DNA from: Aestuariicoccus sp032586235
GTDB lineage: Bacteria; Pseudomonadota; Alphaproteobacteria; Rhodobacterales; Rhodobacteraceae
Length of the DNA stretch: 64,000 nucleotides
NCBI RefSeq assembly: GCF_032586235.1
Contig: NZ_JAWHTD010000002.1
Coordinates: 1-64,000, forward strand
Direction of reading: 5' to 3'
Program-made: the position numbers and the translations under genes
Part shown: piece after piece, positions 17,292 through 27,946 of the stretch
Layout: every line of letters starts with the position of its first letter
Position numbering within the stretch: position 1 is the stretch's first letter
The notes under the pieces: model-generated
The model's database searches: none
What the model was told of the DNA's origin: nothing
The model's input: the letters and a program-made list of their open reading frames with translations, nothing else

Positions 17292-18189
17292 GGATTGGCG
17301 CAACCTTGCCTTTGACTGGAACCGCGCGCGGGCGTTCCTCGTGACTGCCGAGGAAGGATCGCTGTCGGCGGCGGCGCGGGCGCTGGGTATGGCGCAGCCG
17401 ACGCTGGGCCGCCAGGTCGCCGCCTTCGAGGAAGAGCTGGGCGTCACGCTTTTCGAACGGACGGGGCGGGGTCTTACCCTGACCGAGGCGGGCACCCATC
17501 TGATGACCCACATGCGCGCGATGGGCGAGGCGGCGGCGGCGGTGGCGCTGGCGGCGGGCGGGCAGGTGCAGGACATTTCCGGGCCGGTGGCGATCACCGC
17601 CTCGGAGCTCTATGCGCAAAAGCTGCTGCCGCCGGTGCTGGCGCGGTTGCGGGAGCTTGCGCCCGGGCTGATCATCGAGGTGGTGTCGTCCAACGAGCAT
17701 CGCGATCTCAAGCGGCGCGAGGCGGATATCGCCATCCGCAACGGCCGCCCCGACCAGCCCGACCTGATCGGCAAGCTTGTGGCCGAGGATCGCGGGACCT
17801 TTTACGCCACGCGCGCGGTTGCCGAGTGTCTCGGTCCCGTATCGGGCCCGGCCGATCTGGCGCGCGCCGACTTTATCGGGATGGACGGGCTGGCCGGGTA
17901 TATCAAGGCGCTCAATGCCTTCGGCATCCCGGTTACCGAGTCGCATTTCCCGATCCTCGCCGCGTCGCATTCGGCGCATTGGGACATGGCGCGCGCGGGG
18001 CTGGGCGTGGGTGTCGGGCCGTGCTGGCTGGGCGATGCGGACCCCGATCTGGTGGCCCTGCTGCCGCAGGGGCCGTACATCGACTACCCGGTCTGGCTGG
18101 TCGCGCATCGCGAGCTGCGCACAAGCCCGCGGGTGCGGCTGGTCTGGGACACGCTGGCCGAGATGTTGCCCGACCTTCTGCGCCGCTGA
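17290..18189 (+). CDS. LysR family transcriptional regulator
   Basis: A 299-residue LysR-type regulator. The winged helix-turn-helix is at about residues 8-66 (FLVTAEEGSLSAAARALGMAQPTLGRQVAAFEEELGV region) and the substrate-binding domain at about 90-295. The start is taken at the ATG at 17290 (MDWRNLAFDW), which gives the standard LysR length; ATG codons at 17278 and 17248 would extend into the candidate operator. It probably controls the divergent oxidoreductase and itself. The effector is unknown. The stop abuts the stop of the convergent hydrolase. Confidence 0.9.
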   Translation: MDWRNLAFDWNRARAFLVTAEEGSLSAAARALGMAQPTLGRQVAAFEEELGVTLFERTGRGLTLTEAGTHLMTHMRAMGEAAAAVALAAGGQVQDISGPVAITASELYAQKLLPPVLARLRELAPGLIIEVVSSNEHRDLKRREADIAIRNGRPDQPDLIGKLVAEDRGTFYATRAVAECLGPVSGPADLARADFIGMDGLAGYIKALNAFGIPVTESHFPILAASHSAHWDMARAGLGVGVGPCWLGDADPDLVALLPQGPYIDYPVWLVAHRELRTSPRVRLVWDTLAEMLPDLLRR

Positions 18190-18978
18190 TCAGCCCAGCA
18201 GCGCCCGCACCATGGCCGATTGCGGATCGGCGAGCCCGTCGATCACGTCGAAATGGTGCTTTCCGGGCTCAACCACATGGTCGGCCCCCCAGGCCTTGGC
18301 CAGCCATTCGGACTGATCCAGCAAGGCCGGGCGTTCGTCTGCGCCGACCCAGACCGTCACGGGCACAGCGGGCTTTTCGGCCAGAGCCGGGCTTTCAGCT
18401 ATGGTCTCTTCCTCGGTCATCCGGAAATCGTCGTTCATCGAGGTCTGCATCAGCGGCCGCAGGTCCGACAGCGGCGAGATCGGCATCACCCGCGCAAGGC
18501 GTTGCGCCACGTCGTCGGGCAGCACCCCCGGCGCCGGCATCCGCGCCACCAGATGCCCGCCGGCGGAATGTCCGGTCAGCCGGATCGGGCCGGGGATGTC
18601 ATGAGCGACGGCCGTGATCGCCTGCGCCACCTGCCGGGTGATGTCGGAAATGCGCACGCGCGGGCAAAGATCGTAGCTTGGCATGGCCACCGCCCAGCGA
18701 TGAGCCAGCGGCCCCGCCGCCAGATGCGACCAATAGGAATTGTCGAATCGCCGCCAATAGCCGCCATGCACAAAGACGACGATCCCCTCGGGCGGGCCTT
18801 CGGGCAGGAAGAGATCGAGCGATTCGCGGGTGCCGTGCCCGTACATCACCCCAAGCCGCGCCCGCCCGGCGACCGCCATGCGCTGGCGGAACGCCTCGGC
18901 CTCGGCGGCCCAGCGGGGCGGGTAGGCGTCGGCCTCTGGAATATAGGCGGCGTTTGCATAGGCATCGTCCAGGTCCAT
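18190..18978 (-). CDS. alpha/beta hydrolase (kynurenine-formamidase-like)
   Basis: A 262-residue alpha/beta hydrolase. The oxyanion-hole motif HGGYWRRFD and the nucleophile elbow GHSAGGH are visible, with a late histidine in EPGKHHFDVID completing a Ser-Asp-His triad. The HGGYW form and the size are those of the BD-FAE/kynurenine-formamidase-like esterases. No kynurenine pathway gene is nearby, so the substrate is open. The ATG at 18978 has GGAGGG 6 bases upstream and was preferred to a longer reading beginning at 19059. Confidence 0.82.
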   Translation of the reverse strand: MDLDDAYANAAYIPEADAYPPRWAAEAEAFRQRMAVAGRARLGVMYGHGTRESLDLFLPEGPPEGIVVFVHGGYWRRFDNSYWSHLAAGPLAHRWAVAMPSYDLCPRVRISDITRQVAQAITAVAHDIPGPIRLTGHSAGGHLVARMPAPGVLPDDVAQRLARVMPISPLSDLRPLMQTSMNDDFRMTEEETIAESPALAEKPAVPVTVWVGADERPALLDQSEWLAKAWGADHVVEPGKHHFDVIDGLADPQSAMVRALLG

Positions 18979-19058
18979 CGCTTCCCTCCGTCGCAGGCTT
19001 GGAGTAACGACATAGCAAAAGCGCCGCGGCGCACAAACTTTTTCGAGGAGAGACCCCA

Positions 19059-20534
19059 ATGCCCAGCGAAACCAATCTTGCCAGCCTGCTCAAGGATCCG
19101 TCCCTGCTCGAGACACGGGGCTATGTGAACGGCCAGTGGATCGACGGCCAGGACGGCACCTTTGACGTCACCAACCCCGCGCGGGGCGATGTGGTGGCGC
19201 AGGTCGCCGATCTGAGCCGCGCGCAGGTCGCCAAGGCCATCGACGCCGCCTATGCCGCGCAAAAGGACTGGGCCGCGATGACCGGCAAGGAACGCGCCGG
19301 GATCCTGCGCAAGTGGTTCGACCTGATGATGGCCAACCAGGACGACCTGGGCATCATCATGACCGCCGAGCAGGGCAAACCCCTGGCCGAGGCCAAGGGC
19401 GAGGTGGCCTATGGCGCGTCCTTCGTCGAGTTCTTCGCCGAAGAGGCCAAGCGCATCTACGGCGAGATGATCCCGGGCCACCAGCGCGACAAGCGGATCA
19501 TGGTGTTGAAACAGCCGATCGGGGTGGCCGCGTCGATCACGCCGTGGAACTTCCCCAACGCGATGATCACCCGCAAGGCCGGACCGGCGCTGGCGGCCGG
19601 ATGCGCCTTTGTCGCGCGGCCTGCCAAGGAAACCCCGCTGTCGGCCATCGCTCTGGGCGTTCTGGCGGAACGCGCGGGCATCCCGGCGGGCGTGTTCAAC
19701 GTGGTGCCGTCGGCGTCGTCCTCGGCCATCGGCAAGGAATTCTGTGAGAACCCCAAGGTCCGCAAGCTGACCTTCACCGGCTCGACCGAGGTGGGGCGCA
19801 TCCTGCTGAAACAGGCCGCCGACCAGGTCATGAAATGCTCGATGGAGCTGGGCGGAAACGCGCCCTTCATCGTCTTCGACGACGCCGATCTGGACGCGGC
19901 GGTCGAGGGTGCGATCATCTGCAAGTTCCGCAACAACGGCCAGACCTGCGTCTGCGCCAACCGCATCTACGTGCAGTCCGGGGTCTATGACGCCTTCGCC
20001 GAAAAGCTGGCGGCGCGGGTCGGCCAGATGAAGGTGGGCGACGGTTTGGAAGACGGCACCGATCTGGGCCCGCTGATCAATGCCGACGCCATCCAGAAGG
20101 TGCAGGAGCACGTCGCCGACGCCACCGCCAAGGGCGGCAAGGTGATCCTGGGCGGCGGCGAGCCGGTGCAGGGGCCGGGCAACTTCCTGCCGCCGACCAT
20201 CGTGACCGGCGCGACGCAGGACATGGCGTTCGCGCAGGACGAAACCTTTGGCCCGCTGGCCCCGCTCTTCAAGTTCGAGGACGAGGACGACGTGATCGCC
20301 ATGGCCAACGACACTATCTTTGGCCTCGCCAGCTATTTCTACGCCAAGGATCTTAGCCGGGTCTACAAGGTGGCCGAGGCGCTGGAATACGGCATCGTCG
20401 GGGTGAACACCGGCCTGATCTCGACCGAGGTCGCGCCGTTCGGCGGGGTCAAGCAATCCGGCCTCGGCCGCGAAGGCAGCCACCACGGGATCGAGGATTA
20501 CCTCGAGATGAAATACGTCTGCCTGACGGTCTGA
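19059..20534 (+). CDS. gabD: NAD(P)-dependent succinate-semialdehyde dehydrogenase
   Basis: A 491-residue aldehyde dehydrogenase of the GabD group, converting succinate semialdehyde to succinate (end of GABA degradation). It has the cofactor motif FTGSTEVGR, the catalytic glutamate in MELGGNAPFIVFDDADLD and the nucleophilic cysteine in NNGQTCVCANRIYV. The proline-serine change often seen near PAKETPLSA is present (RPAKETPLSAIALG). GAGGAGAG just upstream supports the start. A GABA aminotransferase is not in the window. Confidence 0.92.
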   Translation: MPSETNLASLLKDPSLLETRGYVNGQWIDGQDGTFDVTNPARGDVVAQVADLSRAQVAKAIDAAYAAQKDWAAMTGKERAGILRKWFDLMMANQDDLGIIMTAEQGKPLAEAKGEVAYGASFVEFFAEEAKRIYGEMIPGHQRDKRIMVLKQPIGVAASITPWNFPNAMITRKAGPALAAGCAFVARPAKETPLSAIALGVLAERAGIPAGVFNVVPSASSSAIGKEFCENPKVRKLTFTGSTEVGRILLKQAADQVMKCSMELGGNAPFIVFDDADLDAAVEGAIICKFRNNGQTCVCANRIYVQSGVYDAFAEKLAARVGQMKVGDGLEDGTDLGPLINADAIQKVQEHVADATAKGGKVILGGGEPVQGPGNFLPPTIVTGATQDMAFAQDETFGPLAPLFKFEDEDDVIAMANDTIFGLASYFYAKDLSRVYKVAEALEYGIVGVNTGLISTEVAPFGGVKQSGLGREGSHHGIEDYLEMKYVCLTV

Positions 20535-20541
20535 GGTCTCG

Positions 20542-20910
20542 ATGAAAGGGGCCGACCTGCTTGCCGATGCCGACCCGCCGTCGCCGGAGGATCTGGCGGC
20601 GTGGCGGCAGGCGGCCCATACCGGCGACGGCGCGCCCTGGCTGCGCGCCGGTTCCGCTGAGGCGCTGGCGCGTTTCGCCGCGGCGCGTGGCGAAGGCGTG
20701 AGCATGATGGAGGCCGCCGCGCTGACCCTGCGCGAGCCGCCGCGCGACATCGGCTGGGAAATCATCGGCGCGGATGCGCCCGGTGAAAACTGGGAGGATC
20801 ACCGCGACCCCGCCCGCGCGCTGTCGCTGGTGCTGCGCAAACTGGCGCAGGCGCGGCGCTATGGCGTCCGACTGCAATACAAGATCTGGCTGCGCGCCGC
20901 GGGGCGCTGA
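20542..20910 (+). CDS. hypothetical protein downstream of gabD
   Basis: A 122-residue protein I do not recognise. It is alanine- and arginine-rich, with no signal peptide or membrane helix. The ATG lies 7 bases after the gabD stop, so it is probably cotranscribed. The codon usage (high GC at third positions) matches its neighbours. Its C-terminus LQYKIWLRAAGR is basic. It could be a small accessory protein; nothing specific can be inferred. Confidence 0.6.
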   Translation: MKGADLLADADPPSPEDLAAWRQAAHTGDGAPWLRAGSAEALARFAAARGEGVSMMEAAALTLREPPRDIGWEIIGADAPGENWEDHRDPARALSLVLRKLAQARRYGVRLQYKIWLRAAGR

Positions 20911-20919
20911 GCGCGTTCG

Positions 20920-21705
20920 TCAGGCCGACGTGCGGCGCAGGTGATCGGTCACGATGCGGGCGCAGTCGCCGGGGTGGGTGGAGATCAGGAAATGGTCGGC
21001 CCCGTCGACCACCTCTTGCCGGCTGTCGGGAATAATTCCGGTCAACAGGTCGGTCACGTCGCGGATCGCGGCATTGGCCAACCCGCCGCGGCACAGCGTG
21101 CAGGGCATGTTAAGCGCCGCGAAGGCCTCGAGCTCTGGCGTGAAGGTCTGCGCGGTCTTCCAGTCCAGCAGATTCGTCCCGGCCGTATCCGCGCAGAAGG
21201 CGCGGATGGGCTCGGGCATCGCGGCGAAGGTGCCGGGGCTGCTCCAGTAGTCGATGATGATCCCGGCGGCCTGCCGGTCCTGCGCGGCGACGGCCTCTTC
21301 GAACCGCCGGACCATCGCGTCGGTGTCGGAGCGCCAGGCAAAGTCGGCGTCGGCGTGGCGCGCGTAGATCGGATTCGCCTCGAATGTGATGAGGCTGAGG
21401 ATGGGCAGAGTGCCCTCCAGCGCCGCGGCCAACGCGATCTGCCCGCCAAAGGAATGCCCGACCAGGTGGAAAGGCGCGCCGATCCTTTCGGCCACTTCCG
21501 TGACAAATCCGGTCATATCGGCCATGTGACAGGCACCGGGTCTGCGCCGTTCCGGGGTCGTGCCGTAACCGGGCAGGCTGACGGAAAGCATCTGCCAGCC
21601 CTCGATCAGATCGAACATCGGCGCCCAGGCGCGCGGCGTGCTGTAAGAGCCGGGCAGAAACAGCACGGGCGGTCCCGATCCGCGGATCTCGATATCAAAG
21701 CGCAT
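20920..21705 (-). CDS. alpha/beta fold hydrolase
   Basis: A 261-residue alpha/beta hydrolase. The oxyanion region is LFLPGSYSTPRAW, the nucleophile elbow is LVGHSFGGQIALA with Ser at the elbow, and a late histidine is in VVDGADHFLISTHP. The ATG at 21705 has AAGGAGG about 6 bases upstream. It converges on the gabD-linked gene and is divergent from the creatinase gene, whose start lies about 270 bases away. The substrate is unknown. Confidence 0.85.
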   Translation of the reverse strand: MRFDIEIRGSGPPVLFLPGSYSTPRAWAPMFDLIEGWQMLSVSLPGYGTTPERRRPGACHMADMTGFVTEVAERIGAPFHLVGHSFGGQIALAAALEGTLPILSLITFEANPIYARHADADFAWRSDTDAMVRRFEEAVAAQDRQAAGIIIDYWSSPGTFAAMPEPIRAFCADTAGTNLLDWKTAQTFTPELEAFAALNMPCTLCRGGLANAAIRDVTDLLTGIIPDSRQEVVDGADHFLISTHPGDCARIVTDHLRRTSA

Positions 21706-21975
21706 GAGGGCCTCCTTGGGGGTCTGGGCCATCAAACCCGGCCCCGTGCGGTCCGGCAAGACCGCTTTCCGTGGAAGCCTGCAAAAACGACATTGGCCTG
21801 TCGCGGGTTGTCTGGCCTTCGCCGCCGATTTCAGGCATGGATGCCCGTGGGCAGGCGATGGCGTCGCCAGCGCGAATGATGCGCGCCCCTTGATCCGTCC
21901 TGCACGCCGGGGCCTTGCTTTGCCAGTGCCATGGCGGGGGAAGGTCACTTCCCCGCGTGGCCAAAGGAGGGGTTC

Positions 21976-23181
21976 ATGGACCGTCCCGAATTCTACCGTT
22001 TCCACAATGGCGAAAAGGCCGTTCTGCCGTTTTCGCATGATGAATATGACGCGCGTCTTGCCGGGTTGCGCCGCCGGATGGCCGAGGTCGGGGTCACGGC
22101 CTGCGTCTTCACCTCGATGCACAATATCGCCTATTACTCGGGCTTTCTTTATTGTTCGTTCGGGCGGCCGTATGGCCTGGTCGTGACCGACAGCGAAAGC
22201 GTGACGATCAGCGCGGGCATCGACGCGGGCCAGCCCTGGCGGCGCTGCCACGGCGACAACATCACCTATACGGACTGGACGCGGAACAACTTCTGGCGCG
22301 CGATTGCATCGGTCACCGGGCCGGGGCAGGTGGTGGGCTATGAGGCCGACCACATGACGCTGGCGCAGAAGGCGCTGATGGAGGACTTCCTCGCGCCCGC
22401 GCGCAGCCTCGACATGGCCCCCGCGACGATGCGCCAGCGGATGCACAAATCGCCCGCCGAGATCGCGCTGATCCGGCAGGGCGCGCAGGTGGCGGATGTG
22501 GGTGGCTACGCTATCCGCGACGCGATCCGCGAGGGCGCGCGCGAGATCGACGTGGCCATGGCCGGGCGCGACGCGATGGAAATGGAGATCGCCCGGCGCT
22601 TTCCGGATGCCGAATACCGCGACACCTGGGTCTGGTTCCAGTCGGGGCTGAACACCGACGGGGCGCACAACCCGGTGACGGCGCGCGTGCTGGAGCGCGG
22701 CGATATCCTGTCGCTCAACACCTTCCCGATGATCTCGGGCTATTACACCGCGCTGGAACGGACGCTCTTCGTGGGAGAGGTGGACGATGCGTCGCTGTCG
22801 ATCTGGGAGGCCAACGTCGCCGCGCATGAATATGGCATGTCGTTGCTGCAGCCCGGAGCGTCCTGCGCCGAGGTGACGGAGGCGATCAATACGTTCTTTG
22901 CCGAGCGCGACCTGCTGCAATACCGCACCTTCGGCTATGGCCATTCTTTCGGCGTGCTGTCGCATTACTACGGCCGCGAGGCCGGGCTGGAGCTGCGCGA
23001 GGACATCGACACCGTTCTGGAGCCCGGCATGGTGATCTCGATGGAGCCGATGCTGACCCTGCCGCAGGGCGCGCCGGGCGCTGGGGGATATCGCGAACAC
23101 GATATCCTGGTGATCACCGAGGATGGCAACGAGAACATCACCGGGTATCCCTACGGGCCGGGGTTCAACGTGGTTGGCTGA
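21976..23181 (+). CDS. creatinase (creatine amidinohydrolase)
   Basis: A 401-residue M24-fold protein that reads as creatinase, which hydrolyses creatine to sarcosine and urea in the cytoplasm. Segments such as SGFLYCSFGRPYGLVVT, WFQSGLNTDGAHNPVT (containing the catalytic histidine), GYYTALERTLF, FGYGHSFGVLSHYYGREAG and LREDIDTVLEPGMV closely follow Pseudomonas creatinase as I recall it. The metal ligands of true aminopeptidases are not all kept, as expected. The ATG at 21976 has AAAGGAGG upstream. Sarcosine oxidase and creatininase genes are not present here. Confidence 0.9.
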   Translation: MDRPEFYRFHNGEKAVLPFSHDEYDARLAGLRRRMAEVGVTACVFTSMHNIAYYSGFLYCSFGRPYGLVVTDSESVTISAGIDAGQPWRRCHGDNITYTDWTRNNFWRAIASVTGPGQVVGYEADHMTLAQKALMEDFLAPARSLDMAPATMRQRMHKSPAEIALIRQGAQVADVGGYAIRDAIREGAREIDVAMAGRDAMEMEIARRFPDAEYRDTWVWFQSGLNTDGAHNPVTARVLERGDILSLNTFPMISGYYTALERTLFVGEVDDASLSIWEANVAAHEYGMSLLQPGASCAEVTEAINTFFAERDLLQYRTFGYGHSFGVLSHYYGREAGLELREDIDTVLEPGMVISMEPMLTLPQGAPGAGGYREHDILVITEDGNENITGYPYGPGFNVVG

Positions 23182-23186
23182 TGCGA

Positions 23187-23235
23187 GGACGCCCGCAAGG
23201 GCGGAGGAGCTGCTCATCCGCCCTGACGGGCGTCT
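23187..23235. terminator. long hairpin between convergent creatinase and HD-hydrolase genes
   Basis: GACGCCCG (23188-23195) pairs with CGGGCGTC (23227-23234), and inside it AGGGCGGA (23198-23205) pairs with TCCGCCCT (23217-23224). The two stacked perfect stems have little separation. The element sits just after the creatinase stop and 12 bases from the convergent stop, so a bidirectional transcription stop is likely, although T-tracts are weak. Confidence 0.6.
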
Positions 23236-23246
23236 TCGCCAAGTTC

Positions 23247-23840
23247 TTACAGCCGCGCCATAAGCTCGGCGTGGCGCGCGGTGAAATCCGCGCGCACCTC
23301 GACCGGGGCGCGCAGGCGAATGTCGAAGCCGTCGATCAGCGCCGCGTCGGGCCGGCCGAAAAAGCGGTCGGCCTCGGCTTCGGCGAACCCGGCGATGCGG
23401 GTCGCCTCCATCCAGGCGCTGATCCGGTCGGCGCGCTTGATCTGGCGTTTGACGGTCTTGGGGATCGCGGCGGGCAGGCCGAAGCGGATGTGGATCGCCG
23501 CCGAAAGCCGGTCGTCCAGCGCGCCGTAATCCGGCCCGACCGCGGCCTTGACCGGCGAGATCATATCGCCGATCACATATTCCGGCGCATCGTGCAGCAG
23601 CGCGGCCAGCTGCCATTTCACCGGCGCATCGGGGCAAAGGCGGCGATAGAGCGCCTCGACCAGCAGCGAGTGTTCCGCCACCGAATAGGCGTAATCGCCT
23701 TGGGTCTGGCCGTTCCAGCGCGCGACGAATGCCAGGCCGTGGGCGATGTCCTCGATCTCGATATCCACCGGGGTCGGGTCGAGCAGGTCGAGGCGACGGC
23801 CCGAAAGCATGCGTTGCCAGGCGCGGGGCGGTTTGGCCAT
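23247..23840 (-). CDS. HD domain-containing hydrolase (YfbR-like)
   Basis: A 197-residue HD-superfamily phosphohydrolase. The metal-binding residues are visible as SVAEHSLLV, ALLHDAPEYVIGD and the later aspartate in IKRADRISAWMEA. Its size and motifs resemble the YfbR/5'-deoxynucleotidase-like group, which dephosphorylates deoxynucleoside monophosphates. It is cytoplasmic and apparently monocistronic. The start has GAGGA about 6 bases upstream. Substrate specificity is inferred only from family resemblance. Confidence 0.82.
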   Translation of the reverse strand: MAKPPRAWQRMLSGRRLDLLDPTPVDIEIEDIAHGLAFVARWNGQTQGDYAYSVAEHSLLVEALYRRLCPDAPVKWQLAALLHDAPEYVIGDMISPVKAAVGPDYGALDDRLSAAIHIRFGLPAAIPKTVKRQIKRADRISAWMEATRIAGFAEAEADRFFGRPDAALIDGFDIRLRAPVEVRADFTARHAELMARL

Positions 23841-23918
23841 GGAATCCTCGTGGTCAGGGTCTGGACCACAGGATTAGGCGTTGCGTCGGCGGGTGTAAAT
23901 CGCCTGCCGCCCTTGACG

Positions 23919-24611
23919 TCAGAGCGTCAGGCCATGTCCGGCGCAGGCATAAACGAAATTGCCGTGCAGCTTGCCGACCTTCTCGTAATTCAGCCCGCGG
24001 AAGGTGCGGTTGATCCACTGCAGCTGCCCGAAATATTCGAGGATCAGGATCGGCCGGCAGCGGTAGATCAGATGATAGGCCCCGCGCAGCGCCTGTTTTT
24101 CGTGCCCTTCGACATCGAGCTGCAGGATCGACACGTTACGTGTTCTCGGAACGACGTAATCCAGCATGACCGCCTGCACCGGTTCGACACCATCGCCCTC
24201 CTCGGTCACGAAATGCGACAGGCCGCCGAGCGAGCGGCCCTCGGCGTCGCTGGTGCGAAAGAGCACCTCCTCTTCGCGATTGGAGAGCGCGGCGTTGGTC
24301 AGCGTCACGTTCTCCAGATCATTCAGCGCGATGGTCTTTTCGGCGGCAGCGTGGTTGCCGGGGTTAGGCTCGAACGCCCAGAGCCGGGCGTCGGAGGCCA
24401 GCGCGCCAGACAGGGCAGGGATGAAATCGCCGAAAAACGCCCCGGCGTGGATGATGTCGCCTGCGCCCGCGTGGTTGCGCATGAAGCGGATCGTGTCGGG
24501 CTCGTAAACCCCGCCGGCCAGAACGGCCTTGGCGGCGGGGCGCGTCTCGAGACCGGCGGGCACGCAGTAGCGGCCGTATTCGTTTGCCGGGTGCGACAGG
24601 GTCGTATCCAT
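23919..24611 (-). CDS. FkbM family methyltransferase
   Basis: A 230-residue class I SAM-dependent methyltransferase of the FkbM type. Motif I is replaced by GDIIHAGAFFGDF (about 51-63), motif II is LWAFEPNPGNHAAAEKTI, and the VSILQLDVEGHEKQAL segment is the FkbM hallmark. Such enzymes usually O-methylate sugars or secondary metabolites. No polysaccharide genes are next to it. It is divergent from ahcY, which recycles the S-adenosylhomocysteine such enzymes produce, though ahcY serves all methyltransferases. Confidence 0.85.
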   Translation of the reverse strand: MDTTLSHPANEYGRYCVPAGLETRPAAKAVLAGGVYEPDTIRFMRNHAGAGDIIHAGAFFGDFIPALSGALASDARLWAFEPNPGNHAAAEKTIALNDLENVTLTNAALSNREEEVLFRTSDAEGRSLGGLSHFVTEEGDGVEPVQAVMLDYVVPRTRNVSILQLDVEGHEKQALRGAYHLIYRCRPILILEYFGQLQWINRTFRGLNYEKVGKLHGNFVYACAGHGLTL

Positions 24612-24842
24612 CGAATTTTATACTCCGCTCGGGTCAGCGCGCCACGGCGCGGCTTGATTTTTCCGCCGATTCTGGTTCAGGTTGCATCGCAAATCAAGCG
24701 CCGCTTGAATTGGTGGTATTCGGTATCGGAAAAGGTCGGTCTGCTGGCCAGCGGCGCTCTGCCGGGGCAGCAGTCCGGATCAGTTGCCGTTTAAGACCTC
24801 CGGTGATATGGCCGCTTCCAAATCTGATCAGGAATCCATGAA
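24612..24842. other. 231-base divergent interval between FkbM methyltransferase and ahcY
   Basis: No gene is seen here. CTGCTG and CAGCAG at about 24748-24775 form a small hairpin ahead of ahcY. I looked for the known SAH and SAM-family riboswitch motifs and did not recognise one. The interval must hold both promoters, but no convincing -35/-10 pair stands out. Confidence 0.4.
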
Positions 24843-26243
<1,401 letters not shown>

Positions 26244-26268
26244 CGCGGGTTTTATGCGGCAGACTTTG

Positions 26269-26297
26269 CCCCGGCGCCGATCCGCGCCGGGGTTTTT
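26269..26297 (+). terminator. rho-independent terminator of ahcY
   Basis: Stem CCCCGGCGC (26269-26277) with GCGCCGGGG (26284-26292), a 6-base loop, and TTTTT at 26293-26297. Confidence 0.92.
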
Positions 26298-26374
26298 CGT
26301 TTTCGGGGCGGTTGGAGGCAGAGGTCGCGGGTCAAGCCCGGGACTGTGTTGCGCGGCGGGGCGCGGCCGCGCGT

Positions 26375-27013
26375 TCAGCGGGCGGTCAGGTGCCAGGCGG
26401 TTTCGCGCGCCGGGACTCGGCCCTTGAAGCCGCCGGGAACCTCGGCGCCTTCCAATGCCGTGACGTTATACGTCGCGCCGTAGAGATCTTGCACCATGTC
26501 GCCGGTGACCGAGAAGGGTGGGCCGGACATGGCGGATTGGTCGTATTCGAAGGTGATCAGAAGGTGTGGCGCGCCACCGGCCAGGCGGGTCATGTGCGCG
26601 GCATAGTCCTGCCGCATCCCTTCGGGCAGCGCCACCAGCGCGGCGCGGTCGTAGATCGCATCGACAGGTCCGAGCATGTCGGGCGTGAGATCGAAGATAT
26701 CCCCGACAAAGAGGTCGAGGCCGGGGGCGCTGTAGAGCGTCATCGCGCCCTGGACGCCGATCTCTGGCGTCATGCCCAGATCGGCGAAGAGCGCCTTGAC
26801 GGCCGTCTCGCTCAGCTCTGCCCCGGCGACGCGGAGGCCCTGAGCCAAGAGCCAGCCGATATCGCGGGTCTTGCCGCAGAGCGGCAGGAACAGGCGGCTG
26901 CCCGGGGCCAGTTCAAGCGCGCCCAGATGCGCCCTCAGCATCGCGTTCGGCTGGGCTTCGTGAAAGCCGATCTGCCCGTTTTCCCAGCGCTGGTGCCAAA
27001 AGGCGTGATCCAT
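26375..27013 (-). CDS. tpm: thiopurine S-methyltransferase family protein
   Basis: A 212-residue TPMT-family methyltransferase. The N-terminus FWHQRWENGQIGFHEAQPN and LFLPLCGKTRDIGWLLAQG are diagnostic, and VDAIYDRAALVALPEGMRQDY is also family-typical. Bacterial TPMTs methylate thiols and, in some species, selenium or tellurium compounds. The gene runs in the same direction as the upstream class I methyltransferase, about 70 bases away. Confidence 0.93.
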   Translation of the reverse strand: MDHAFWHQRWENGQIGFHEAQPNAMLRAHLGALELAPGSRLFLPLCGKTRDIGWLLAQGLRVAGAELSETAVKALFADLGMTPEIGVQGAMTLYSAPGLDLFVGDIFDLTPDMLGPVDAIYDRAALVALPEGMRQDYAAHMTRLAGGAPHLLITFEYDQSAMSGPPFSVTGDMVQDLYGATYNVTALEGAEVPGGFKGRVPARETAWHLTAR

Positions 27014-27083
27014 GGTGTCTGTCCGGTTCCTGCGCGGCTCTGCCGTCGTCTGGTCCGAGGTCTGGAGTGCCCCGCGCGCGCCG

Positions 27084-27899
27084 TCAAGCGCGCGCGTCGA
27101 TCACATGCGAGACATGCGGGAATTCCAGCGCATCGCCTTGGACACAGGCACCGAAGCCGTCCAGCAAATCCTGAAGGATCTGCGCGCGCTTGTCCTCGGG
27201 CATGTCGGCGATTCGCCCGGCATTCGGCGTCGCCTTCATCAGCCCGGCGACGAAGGCGCGTGCGTCGGGGTGGCGCAGGGTCAGCGTAATCTTTTCGACC
27301 TCGGCGTCGGCGAAACCCGCGTCGGCGGTCAGTCCCCGGATGGTCGCGGCGTCGTGCAGCCCGCAGACCGCGCGGATCGCGTCGCCGCTGGCGCTGTCCA
27401 GATGCCGGTCGAAGGCGGCCACCTGCGTCTGCATCAGCGGGTTCTCTGCCAGCGCCGCCGCGACGCAGACCAGCGCCCGCCCGCCCGGCTTCAGCACCCG
27501 CCGCATTTCCGACAAAGCCGTCACCTTGTCGGGAAAGAACTGCAGCCCTTGCTGGCAGAAGACCGCGTCGAACGTGCCATCGTCAAAGGGCAGGTCCTGG
27601 GCGTTGCCCTCTTGCCAGTCGATTTTGCGGCCTTCGGCTGCGGCGCTGTCCCGCGCCACGGCGAGCATTCCGGCGTTCAGATCGACACCGGCCACGCGCC
27701 CGCCTGAACCGACCTTATCGGCCGCCATGCGCGCCACGATTCCCGTGCCGCAGGCGATATCCAGAACCGCTTGCCCGTCACGCAGACCCGCCCGCCCGAT
27801 CAGATGCTCGGCCCAGGGCACGAAGATCACCGGCACCAGATGCTCTTCGTAGCGCTGCGCGGCATTGCCGGATACTTGCCATTCGGTGTTGCTGTCCAT
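27084..27899 (-). CDS. class I SAM-dependent methyltransferase
   Basis: A 271-residue methyltransferase. Motif I is VLDIACGTGIVARMAA (about 48-63), followed by VAGVDLNAGMLAVAR and the GTFDAVFCQQGLQFFPDK segment, similar to UbiE/ubiquinone-type methyltransferases. The ATG at 27899 has AAGGGGG about 6 bases upstream. The C-terminal half diverges from UbiE, so the substrate is open. It lies about 50 bases downstream of the HD-domain gene in the same direction. Confidence 0.85.
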   Translation of the reverse strand: MDSNTEWQVSGNAAQRYEEHLVPVIFVPWAEHLIGRAGLRDGQAVLDIACGTGIVARMAADKVGSGGRVAGVDLNAGMLAVARDSAAAEGRKIDWQEGNAQDLPFDDGTFDAVFCQQGLQFFPDKVTALSEMRRVLKPGGRALVCVAAALAENPLMQTQVAAFDRHLDSASGDAIRAVCGLHDAATIRGLTADAGFADAEVEKITLTLRHPDARAFVAGLMKATPNAGRIADMPEDKRAQILQDLLDGFGACVQGDALEFPHVSHVIDARA

Positions 27900-27946
27900 G
27901 ATGTCCCCCTTTGCCCCGCCAGAATGCGCGGCGGGGGCTGCAGGCG

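Noticed and set aside
24612..24842. SAH or SAM riboswitch ahead of ahcY
   Set aside because: The known conserved cores were looked for and not recognised; only a small CTGCTG/CAGCAG hairpin is present.
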